Shown here: positions 1 through 8,520 of the stretch, piece by piece
Position numbering within the stretch: the stretch's first letter is position 1
Layout of the letters: each line of letters begins with the position of its first letter
Source of the DNA: Irineochytrium annulatum
Taxonomy: Eukaryota > Chytridiomycota > Chytridiomycetes > Chytridiales > Chytridiaceae
Reading direction: 5' to 3'
Length of the DNA: 10,163 nt
Assembly: GCA_027600665.1 (NCBI GenBank)
Contig: JADGJL010001098.1
Location: 1 to 10,163 of the forward strand
The notes under the pieces: model-generated
Databases searched by the model: none
What the model was told of the DNA's origin: nothing
The model's input: the letters and a program-made list of their open reading frames with translations, nothing else
Position numbers and translations under genes: made by a program

Positions 1-25
1 AAAATAAAAAAATAAAAAAATAAAA
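1..25. repeat. A-rich tract with 8-nt period
   Basis: The first bases are almost all A, with T at positions 5, 13 and 21, so the unit is seven A and one T repeated about three times. On the minus strand this is a T-rich run about 100 nt past the stop codon of the HMG-box gene. It may lie in that gene's 3' flank, but no AATAAA is visible between the stop and this tract. Confidence 0.7.
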
Positions 26-126
26 CCAAAGGTTTCATGAAATATCACAGCAAAGTAGAAGCAATATTAACGGCATATCTTGCTATCTCGCCCGCCAGCC
101 AATGTTCCCCACTGAATCACATCCAA

Positions 127-1567
127 TCACCTGCGCACAGACCCTGGCGTCACCCCCTTTTTCTTATTGATGATCGCCCGTTGTGTCGGGTCATCTTCCT
201 CATCCTCGTCCTCCTCCCCATCATCCCCGTCGTCAAACCCCCCACCACTCAAACGCCCAGCCTCCTCCTCGTCCTCGTCCTCATCCTCATCCTCACTCGG
301 CGACGGCTCTTTCTTAATGATCGTCTTCTTCATTAGTTTGGCCCTCTCCTTGTTGCTCTCCTTATTAGCCCCCTTGCCAGCCTCCTTGGCGCTCCTGGCC
401 GCCTCCTTGGCCTCCTTCCTCTCGATCTTCTTCCCTGCCTTCTCGTCCCGCGCGAGCTTGCGTTCGTACCAGGCGGGCTTCGGGGCGTCCGCCGGCTGGC
501 TTTGCTCGTACTGGATGCACTTCTGGAGGACGCTCTCCCATCTCTTGCGGTAAACCTGATTGCAACAAAAATAGGAAAGCCATGTCAACCAACGGAAGAG
601 CAAGAGGGGTAAACGAGTTCGGTTCTGCAATCGCTTACCTCCTGCTGATGTTCCTCCAAAGCTTTCCACCGCTTCGACGCGACGTCCTTCTCCGTTACGC
701 CCTCCTTCTTCTTCAGTTCGTCCGCGTACAGAAAGTAAACGTTCTCGTAGTACTGCGGCCTATTTGGGTCGTGCGGCAGCTTCTCCCGCTTCACCTTCTT
801 CTTGGCCGACTTTGAGCCCGTAGCGTTAGCAGCCGCGGCGACGGCGGCCTCGTCCTCCGTCGCCTCATAAACGTAGTCCGATAGGGTGCCCGCGTCTCCG
901 TCCCCCGCGACGGCCCCAGCAACCTCCCGGAGCGTGCGGACGAGGTCAAGCTCGCCATAGACGTCCTCAATCTCCTCTTCGACCTCGTCGTCGTCGTGAT
1001 TCATCGTGTAGAAGGTGTGGGAGAGCCGGTAGAGACTTCGGGAGAAGGCGCGGACCGAGTCGCGCATCTGGCGGCGGGGTATGAGTATAGGTCGAAAGAA
1101 TGTTTCCCATAGGTAATAGATGCGGCTTGCAAACACGCACCTTCTTGGCATCCGCGGCACTCATTTTCACTGTAACTTCGGCACCCTCGAAATGAGCCTC
1201 GGCCTCGTCCTCATCGTCCTCAGCGCCCGTCTGCAGAACGTACAAACGTGGTCAGCAACTCTTACAGGTGAGCAATGCAAATGAACGGAAGGCAGTAAAA
1301 ACCGGACCCGACCTCTTCATCGTGCTCCTCCGCGACCACGGCCTTTTTCTTCTTCTTCGCCGATCCCACCTCACGCTTCTTCTTCTCGGATTTGGTTTTC
1401 GCGTTCGACGTAGCTGTCGCAACTTTCTGCTTCTTGAACGAGACGGGGTTCTTAGTTGCCGAGGGTGCGATCTCCTCGTCGTCGTCGTCGTCGTCGTCCT
1501 CGTCGTCGTCCTCAGCGTCGCTCGGCCTAAGGTCAGGCGCGGGGCGCTTCTTCGGTGAGGCTACCAT
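127..1567 (-). CDS. HMG-box DNA-binding protein, Hmo1-like layout
   Basis: Four exons are read on the minus strand: 1567-1313, 1230-1141, 1067-639 and 555-127 (TGA at 127-129), giving 400 aa. Introns are 82, 73 and 83 nt, all phase 0; the second and third have standard donors (GTGCGT, GTAAGC), while the first (GTCGGG) is weak. ATG at 1567 is the first in-frame ATG. Residues 1-115 are acidic and lysine-rich, with a run of seven Asp near residue 20. Residues 116-170 form a likely helical region (RDSVRAFSRSLYRLSHTF). The HMG box spans about 214-277, starting HDPNRPQYYENVYFLYADE and containing KRWKAL; intron 3 cuts it before VYRKRW. The tail is Lys/Glu-rich, then strongly acidic. The order helical region, linker, one HMG box, charged tail resembles yeast Hmo1, which binds and bends DNA at rRNA and ribosomal protein genes. 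The HMG call is firm; the Hmo1 link is inferred from layout. Another single-box HMG protein is possible. Confidence 0.85.
1473..1515 (-). repeat. GAC/GAG trinucleotide tract coding poly-Asp/Glu
   Basis: On the coding (minus) strand this is a run of GAC codons broken by a few GAG codons, including seven GAC in a row. It lies in exon 1 of the HMG-box gene and makes an Asp/Glu stretch near residues 20-34. Pure codon runs of this kind tend to vary in length between strains. Similar but less pure acidic tracts occur in exon 4 of the same gene (plus strand about 190-300) and in exon 5 of the FAS1 gene (about 3710-3790). Confidence 0.85.
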
Positions 1568-3262
1568 CTTTGATCGGCGTGCCGGCGAGCGGACTCGCCG
1601 AGAATGACGATCCGCGCGGGCTGGACGGGGGTGGATGGAGCGGCGGCGGCGGCGGCCGGGAGTGTCTGGCTGGGAGAAATTGAAGTTGCTCTCTGTCCGA
1701 AAGAAATCGAGACGATCAAGACCGGAAAATATTGTAGTCCTGCAACCTTCCGATATATTATTACTTTGATTGAAGAGGCGCGTAGCGTTTGCAAGCAGGT
1801 GCCGTCGATACTTTCCTGCCCTCGTTTTTTTTCTAAACTGAAGGTAGAAGAAAAAGGTCTGCACCACGACCGTGGCGTAGTTTGCTGGGAGCAAAAAACA
1901 TGGATAAAATAGTGAATGGTTTAACGAAGACAGAGTGGACTATTGGGAGCCACCAAGGACAAAGGGCTGCAGCAAAAAAATTATTTATTTACTTCTCCAT
2001 GGCTTGAGAGCAAAGCCACCGCACCGTCTGGAGAACATGGTTGTGGAAACTACCTAAAAGCGCCGACAACAAAGGCATCCATGACGCGCTGCGAGTGCCT
2101 CAAGCTCGCCGTCTCTTAAGGATCAGGAGGCGTTCAGGCGCCTGCGTGCTCATGTCGCGCGGTGGGTCTGGGTTTCTACACCGTGCTTCAGTTCGGCGGC
2201 CACAGGCACCTCAACATCGCGATGGTGCTCACGCCGTCGCTCGTGCATTTTGGGTGTGAACTTTTCGCGGGCTGGGTGTGCTCGCGCCGATCGCGGGTAG
2301 GTGGCCGAAGGACAATTATTTTCACGCAGCTTGGGAAGATGATGGACCCTGATCGCACGCTTGAAGCCATCACCGACCTCATAGTTGATGGTCCCGAGCG
2401 GTACGGTTGCGTCTCGGATTCAGTGATATAAGGGCTCATCATGGCTGTGCGGGAATTACTATCACTCTTACGGTGGAAGGTAAAACGGTCGCTGGCGAAA
2501 TAAAGCACATTAAATGCGCTCAGGATGGTGTTGACGTTGTGACGGACATTAACGGAAGGGGTGGTGGGGTGCCTGGCCGCTCAACCCACATATAAGTGTT
2601 GAGATCATTACATGTGCAAATCGACTCCAACATGGTGCCTGAGGTTAAGGCCTTATACCCGAAGCTAGTCGTGGTTTGGGAAGGAGATGAATGGGTGAAT
2701 GATTAGGGCGTTATGACTAGCTGGTCAATCTGATGGTCGGGTTCTAAAGGAGAGGATAGGAAGTAATGCTGTCGAACTTAAATATATAGTAGAGTTGCAA
2801 TCACCGCGCATTGGAATTCAGATCGCTAGTTTTATTTATACTCATGAAAAAGTGTATTAAGAGCTTGGTTTGCACTCAAGAATCAATCCCTTTCTTCAGT
2901 CGTACCATTTTTTTAGAGGCCAATCGCCCGACTTTTAAGCAGGAGGGTCGTTAAGGAAAGGACAGACAGATTTTATATAGCTGAACCAAGTTACAACCGC
3001 CGCAAAAATAAAAGCATAAATACAACTGTTCGCACGCCCCAGCAAACACTCATAACGGTTACCGCCGAAGAAACAACAAAGCACCATCGTCCCCAGAGAT
3101 CACAACATCACGACATCATTCGAAAAAGAGTGAGGAGTACAAAAAAGAACTCAGATGCATGTACAATCGTCGTTGGCGCAGCAAAAGACGAAAAAACAGA
3201 AGGACGTCATATTGGGCTTTCAAGCGAGCGTTGTCGTTCCCATAACGGAGGCGGCGGTCATC
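1568..3262. other. 1.7 kb spacer with HMG-gene promoter; mostly unexplained
   Basis: This stretch separates the 5' end of the HMG-box gene from the 3' end of the FAS1 gene. Roughly the first 300 bases should hold the promoter of the HMG-box gene. A minus-strand TAATAATATATC lies about 190 nt upstream of its ATG, but this is a weak TATA candidate. Coding-like pieces at about 2071-2595 on the plus strand are described separately. From 2600 to 3262 the sequence is AT-richer, has no long open frame and shows no RNA gene or clear terminal repeat. No AATAAA was seen close downstream of the FAS1 stop; the nearest is at 2831-2836 (plus-strand TTTATT), more than 400 nt away. Confidence 0.6.
2071..2595 (+). 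other. coding-like pieces in several frames; possible decayed gene
   Basis: No family was recognised. One frame is open from 2120 to a TAA at 2429-2431 and reads like protein with GC-rich third positions (GLGFYTVLQFGGHRHLNIAM near 2165, DRTLEAITDLIVDGPERYGC near 2350). A second frame reads VLAPIAGRWPKDNYFHAAW at about 2280-2335. A third, at about 2447-2560, reads ITITLTVEGKTVAGEIKHIK, with alternating residues like beta strands. Islands in different frames a few bases apart suggest a relic broken by small insertions or deletions, or exons of a small gene whose introns I could not place. No convincing start codon or splice chain was found. The 62-103 codon pieces could also be chance. Confidence 0.25.
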
Positions 3263-5168
3263 TTAGTCACCACGGTGACTACCACCGCGGCGGCGGCCAC
3301 CGCACACGGACTCGCCGCCCATCTCGTCAGGCATGCAAACGTCCTTGGGAATCAGGACGTTTGAGATCACGTGCATGACGCCATTCTCGGCCAATCCGTC
3401 GGTGTACTGTCGTGAAAAGGAAAGAACGTTGGTCAGCAAAGCCTGCATTTCAGAAAGGAAAGGGGAGACTGTGTGTGGGGACTCACGTCAATCCTGGCCT
3501 CGCCACCGTTGATCGCGAAGACGTGATGGCGCGGCTTGTGCATCTTGCCACCGATGTGGCGCCCATCGCGGCCTCCGTGGCTCGGGCGGCGGTGGCGGCG
3601 CTTGTTGTTGCCGTCGTGATCGCGGTCGTTCCTCTCGCGGCGGCGCCTGCAATCGTACATGCTCTCGCCGCGCCTGCAGCCGTTGCTCATCATGTTCTCG
3701 TCGAGGTCGTCCATGTCGCCATCGTCGTCGTCACCGTACAACATGTCGTCATCGTCCTCGTCTCCATCTTCGTCGTCGCCGTCCATACTGCTGCTCTTGC
3801 GATGGATGGCCTCAATTTCAAGTTTCTCGCCTTTATACAGGGTCGGAAGGCTCAAGTGCTCTTCCTTCATCATCATGGTGGTGTAGACCAGCTCATCAAA
3901 AATCTGCAAAGAGTAATTCAGAACCAACCACACCCCGAACAGAACAAGCAAAAATAAACAAGCCAAGCTCACGTGGTACTGCATGATTTTCTTGAGATCC
4001 TCCTTGCCACTCTTCGAAAACAGGTGGAACACGTTTTGCATTCCGAGCGCCTTCCACGCCTTGTTCGCCGGCAGCAGCACAGTCATCCCGCTCTCCTCGC
4101 TGTGACGGCTGCGGTCACCGCCGCGTTTTTCCATGTCGAACCCGATGTCCTTCAGCTCCTTGTGCAGTCCGGCGCGGTGGAGGGCGACGATCGAGGTCGA
4201 GAACTTGGTCGGGAGTGCAAGCATAAGTTCCATCAAAGGCAGCGGCGGGATCAGGACGTTGTCGACGGGCCAGATGACGCCGTTGTCGGCTTCCTCATGC
4301 ATGGACATGATGACGCGGGAGTACATGTTCTACATTGCAAGAAAGGTTAGCTATGAAGAAAAAATAGAGAATAAGGAAGAAATCCGCACCAAGCTTATCT
4401 GGCCCATGAACATCGAGACGCGGATGCGCTGGGGCTTGTTGCCGAGTTCCTTGAGCTCGAGCGAGGTCTTGAGGAGCATACCGTCGAAGAAGTCCTTCCG
4501 CGAGAGCTCCATGTCCTCAACTACGTGGTACTAGAACAGACGAATATAAGTCCCGAAGCACAGAGGTGGAGAAGGAAGACATAATAGATTTTAACTTACC
4601 ATGATGACCTTCTTGAAGTCCATGTCGCCATGGTGGCCGCTCCTGCTGTCCCTGTCACCGTGGTGGCGCCCCCGCCCGACGAGAAGGCCGTAGTCGAACC
4701 CGTCGTCCATATCGTACTCACAGCTGTCGGAGCCGCACTTCATGCGCCGCTCCATCCGATCCACGGCCTCATTCGTTGGCGCGAAACAGGTCATCCTGTT
4801 ACCCTTCTCAAACTCGTCCTTGAGGCCCTTCTCACGTTCGACGATCTCGACAAACCTATTTTGATGGGGATTGTTAGACGCAATTCGCAATAATCACCAA
4901 AAAAGCAACAAGGATTAAAAGAAGCATACTTTGAGAATTGCTCCTGCTCCTTCAACCTCTCCCACACGCTGCCGCCGCCGGTCTTGCGACCGCGACCATG
5001 TCCCCGCCTCGTTTCGGCCTCGACGGCGTCGCCGAGTGTGATCTCCACCTTGTCACCGACGATATCGAAGATAGCCGGGCTAGCTTCGGGGGCGGCTGCC
5101 GGCGCCGCCGTGACGCCAACGAGGATGGCGACCAGGACCAGGGCAGGGGTGGTGGAGAGAAGTTTCAT
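3263..5168 (-). CDS. secreted protein with two fasciclin (FAS1) domains
   Basis: Six exons are read on the minus strand: 5168-4930, 4855-4600, 4530-4390, 4329-3973, 3903-3487 and 3406-3263 (TAA at 3263-3265), giving 517 aa. Introns are 74, 69, 60, 69 and 80 nt; the first is phase 2, the rest phase 0. MKLLSTTPALVLVAILVGVT is a clear signal peptide, with cleavage likely near residue 22. FAS1 domain 1 spans about 67-241, with MTCFAPTNEAVD (101-112), YH at 166-167 and NGVIWPVDNVLIPP (228-241). Domain 2 spans about 245-490, with GMTVLLPANKAW (293-304), YH at 330-331 and NGVMHVISNVLIP (478-490). Domain 2 has an insert at about 365-455: Asp-rich at 372-400, then Arg/His/Gly-rich. FAS1 domains mediate adhesion at cell surfaces and in matrix. 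The Arg/Gly-rich C-terminus has no hydrophobic tail, so a GPI anchor is unlikely and the protein is probably secreted. FAS1 assignment is firm. Confidence 0.88.
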
Positions 5169-5282
5169 CCTGTTGCAGGCAGTCGCGGTGTTTTGCGGGA
5201 GGTTTATCGAATGCGTAGGAAGGGGGGCGGAGAGAGGAGGCAACGATGAGCGAATGAGAAGAGAAGGGCGAGGAGGGCCGGC

Positions 5283-5290
5283 TTATAAAG
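5283..5290 (-). promoter_or_regulatory. TATA-like element upstream of the FAS1 gene
   Basis: The minus strand reads CTTTATAA here, about 115 nt upstream of the FAS1 start codon. The distance fits a fungal TATA box followed by a leader of roughly 50-90 nt. The element is nearly symmetrical, and its better consensus match (TATAAAG) lies on the plus strand, so the assignment is tentative. Confidence 0.3.
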
Positions 5291-5821
5291 GAACGTAGCG
5301 AGAGCGACGGAGATCCGGTCGCGAGAAGCGTCGACGAAGGTGGAGAATCGAGCGCAGGTCAGGCGACAGCGAGTCTCGGGCGCACGCGGGGCATCGCGAG
5401 ACCAAGCATCCCCGTTGCTCTCCTTGGGAGTTATCCTGGTTCTGTGCGTGAATGCGTCGGTGCGCGGGCGGTGCGGGAACAGACGATGCGTGCAGTCTCG
5501 ACGATCTGCGTCCCCTTTTGAAGGCGGATGTGACACTTCATTGAAAAAGCAAAGAGCGGACATGTACCAGCCAACGCAACATACGAATATCAGGCAGTGA
5601 AAAAAGAAGGATAGCAGGAGCGCAGTTGAAAGGGCATCACGCGGATAACGCTCAAGAGCGCAGCCCCTACTGTTCGCCCCGGATCATCGTCGTCCCGCGA
5701 GTATTGGCCTTCTTTTGCTTTCGCCCCCTAAAAAAACGTTTCCTTATCTCACGTGGAATCATTGTCTTTCGCTAATAATAAGAATGTACTGTGATAAAAC
5801 GGACGTTTTTTACTGTCAAGG

Positions 5822-5827
5822 TTTATT
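5822..5827 (-). terminator. AATAAA poly(A) signal of the Zn2Cys6 gene
   Basis: The minus strand reads AATAAA starting 22 nt after the TAA stop codon of the Zn2Cys6 transcription-factor gene. It is the only canonical poly(A) signal found close behind any stop codon in the window. It predicts a very short 3' UTR, with cleavage about 10-30 nt further on. Confidence 0.45.
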
Positions 5828-5848
5828 GACTAAGTGGTCCGTGTACTA

Positions 5849-8520
5849 TTACGATGGCAAGTCGGCATCCGCCAGCAACTTTGGCACGTCCCTTAAACAC
5901 TCCTCTAGCCCCATCTCGTTCACAACCCTCTCCAACATCGCCAGCATGCCGCCTACGCCATCCCTCCTCCTCGCCAACGCCGCTAATATCTGCATAACAG
6001 CTGCCAGCCCCTCAATGGCCGCAACCTTGAACGTCTCCCCAACGATACCCGCCACCATGTCCCTCATCGCCTTCCTCTTCCCGGCGTCCGCGTCAACTCC
6101 CAATCCACGCGCGTGCGCTCCCACGCCCAAAATGACCAGAAAGACGGCGTTCAGCAGGCCGGCCTCGAGCAGGGGGACAGCGTAGCCCGCGCTGAGGTGC
6201 AGGCAGAACGCGAACGCCTTAGCGCGCGGCGGCGACGCTGCTGGCCCACGGGCACCGCGGCGGTCAGGGACGACGGCGGACACGGGTCGGCGGAGCAGCG
6301 CCGTGATGCCCACGGACGCTTCGGCGCATCGGCGCACGCTCTCTCGGCACCCGGTCGATAATTGCTTGTCGGTCGACGACGTGGTGCCCAGCTCCCGCAA
6401 GACGCGAGCGCGATGCAGGGCGATGGTGCTCATGAAGTAGAACATGTGGATCTTCAAAGAGGAGAACGGCGGCGGCTGCGGGGACGGGGCTGAAGCGGCG
6501 GGGAGGAAGGCGGTGTCATACGTGAGCGTGAAAACGACATCATTTGCAAGCGATGCCGGGTGGACGCCCGGGCCCCAGGTGGCGTGCCAGGCGTCGATCT
6601 CGGCGCTGAGGGCTTCGAAATGGGATGAGGCGTCGTACACTTCCAGTCGTGCGGGGGCGCCGCGATCGATCCAGCCGGAGTCGAGGATGAGACTGTCTCC
6701 AGCCCCGGACGCGAGATTCTCATGCAGCGCGCTGTACCCGAGCCCCAAATTCCAGTTCAGTTCCGCGACCCTGCTTCGCAGATTAATACCTTGCAGCGAC
6801 AGCGTCACCGGATCTGGGTGCGACGACCCATCATCCACGATCCCAGGCTCCCCTGAGACCGGATCCACCGACATCCACACTCGCGTGGGCGCAGGCGGCT
6901 TGACGCTTTCCTTACCCTTCCACAGCCCAAAGCACGCCTCCCGAAAGATCATGTCCACCTCGTCCATCATGCACGCGGCCGCGAACGCCCGCCGTCTCGC
7001 CTCCTTCTCGACCCACGTCAATCTCCTCCCATGGTCACGCTCCCCGCCACTCCCGTCGCGCTCGAGCTCATCTGGGTCAACATCCAACCGTGCAAGCCGC
7101 GACGCCCGCACGACCGCACCAGTCAGAAGCCACTCGCGGTCACGCTCGTTGCCAAAAACGCCCCCGCATCCCGCGCTGCCCGCGCGCGGTAGCATCGGGT
7201 CGAGTAGAATGAGAATCAGCAGCGCGCGAACATCATCCAACCGAGGTTTCTCCAAATCTATCGCCAAGACAGCAGCGTCCGCAAGCCGGGCCGCGAGTGC
7301 GTCTCTTACTCGCGGGTCCTTACAGCTGCTTTGGCGGTTAGCGACGCGATAAGGCGCGCCGGCGTGTGTCGCGGGGACGGTGGTGACGAGCGGGGGCTGG
7401 AAGCCGCGGTGCGTGACGACGGCGCCAGTGGCGCACATGGCGAGGAGGAGGCCCTGGTGAGGAGGGGTGAGAGGTGAGGTACGGAGCTGGTGGAAAAAGC
7501 AGCGCTCGTGGACGAGCTGGAGGACTTGACGGGTGGAGTATTCGAAGAAATTCTTGAACGAATATGAGAAAACGATCGAGAAAAGTTGAAGACAGTTTTC
7601 GCACGCACCTCCAACAGCTCATCCCGCTCGGCGTCATCCGCCCATAAAGGGACTTCCGTCGGCTGGCCTATGGACCCCAAGAATTTGCCCAGATCGTCCA
7701 CCCCGCCACCCACCGCATCGCCAGCATTCCCATCCTCCATCAACTGCGCCCAAGTATTCGGCGAGGAGCCCGCGCCGTCCCCCGACCATGGCGGGGACGT
7801 CATTGTGGCCGCAGCCGCCAACGTCTGCTCCACGAGAGATCCCGACGTCCTTGGATCCGCTAGCAGATCGTCCGGCAGAAACAACGTCGACGACACATTT
7901 GCCGGCACGGTTGGCGGCGTGGGCCAAAGCGCGATCGGGTTGACAGCGGCTAGTGGCGGTGGTTGCCGCGACGCCCGCGACTGCGCGAGCTCACCGAGGA
8001 GCGCTTTGACGCTGCATAACGATGAGCACACCCTGACCAAAGTACCGCGACCTACGTCATCTCAAGCTCATCCACCCTCCTCTGCAGCCTCCCTTGCACC
8101 TCGGCGTCGACCTCGTCCGCCCTCTTTCCAGCTAGCGCGGTTAGGAGCGGCGGGGCGACGTGGCGACGGCGGTACGTGCAGCTCGCGTTCGTCCGCCGGC
8201 AGAGGCCGCACTTGGGGAGCTTTGGAATTGAAGTTGATGGTGAGTAATGATACACGCGAGGACCCCCATGGGGAGGACGCGGGACGCGATCCTATACCTC
8301 GCCAGTGCATTTCCGATGCAGCCTGTAGCAGTTATCGCTTCAAGGGCGGTCAGCGCATCGCGGATGTGGGTGCTTCCCACCAGCTTGTGATCTTGTGCCC
8401 TGACACTCCGATGCCGTGGAGCGGCTGCCGAGGATCGGCCGGCGATGGCAGCGGCGGGAGCGCAAGAGATGGCGTCGCGATGCCGAGGATGGAGGCGAGC
8501 TCCGCATCCCCACCGTCCAT
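5849..8520 (-). CDS. Zn2Cys6 transcription factor with middle homology region
   Basis: Five exons are read on the minus strand: 8520-8381, 8337-8298, 8219-8056, 8011-7609 and 7552-5849 (TAA at 5849-5851), giving 816 aa. Introns are 43, 78, 44 and 56 nt. The ATG at 8520 follows an in-frame TGA five codons upstream. Splicing creates a complete binuclear zinc cluster at residues 47-74: C47, C50, C57, C64, C67 and C74, spacing C-x2-C-x6-C-x6-C-x2-C-x6-C. A basic stretch (RRRH) and a short coiled coil follow at about 101-123, with V101, L105, V109, L112, V116, L119 and L123; intron 3 lies inside it. Exon 5 carries the fungal middle homology region, including EKEARRRAFAAACMMDEVDM at about 431-450. 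Such factors usually bind CGG-type half sites as dimers and control metabolic genes. The target here is unknown, and no neighbouring pathway genes suggest one. The class is firm; the exact N-terminal splicing rests on the zinc-cluster fit. Confidence 0.88.

Larger units (their letters stand above)
5169..5848. other. spacer: FAS1-gene promoter and transcription-factor gene 3' end
   Basis: No gene is supported here. The part nearest 5169 is upstream of the FAS1 gene and is pyrimidine-rich on that gene's strand around 5220-5280, which is common in fungal promoters and leaders. A TATA-like element at about 5283-5290 and a poly(A) signal at 5822-5827 are listed separately. A 119-codon ATG frame on the minus strand (5563-5204) overlaps the likely promoter and looks like a chance frame. 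A small inverted repeat at 5796-5809 (AAAACG, 2-nt spacer, CGTTTT) lies about 40 nt past the stop of the transcription-factor gene. Confidence 0.6.

Noticed and set aside
1568..1894. Upstream extension of the HMG-box protein in the same open frame
   Set aside because: The frame is open but has no ATG upstream of 1567; its first possible start is TTG at 1894, and its translation is not conserved-looking.
3412..3957. Plus-strand frame of 181 codons with alanine/valine-rich translation
   Set aside because: It is the antisense of the Asp/Arg-rich exon 5 of the FAS1 gene; the hydrophobic look comes from reversed GAC/GAT codons read as GTC/ATC.
3433..4326. A single 297-codon FAS1 exon reading from 4326 to 3433 without a break
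   Set aside because: It runs through intron 4 and past the donor of intron 5. Splicing restores normal FAS1 sequence after YH and joins to the NGVMHVISNVLIP block, which the unspliced frame lacks.
5169..5243. Upstream extension of the FAS1 protein by 25 codons
   Set aside because: The extension would start with TTG and would bury the signal peptide, which begins exactly at the ATG at 5168.
5204..5563. Minus-strand ATG frame of 119 codons upstream of the FAS1 gene
   Set aside because: It shows no domain or coding-like pattern, covers the likely promoter and TATA-like element of the FAS1 gene, and ends just before that gene's leader.
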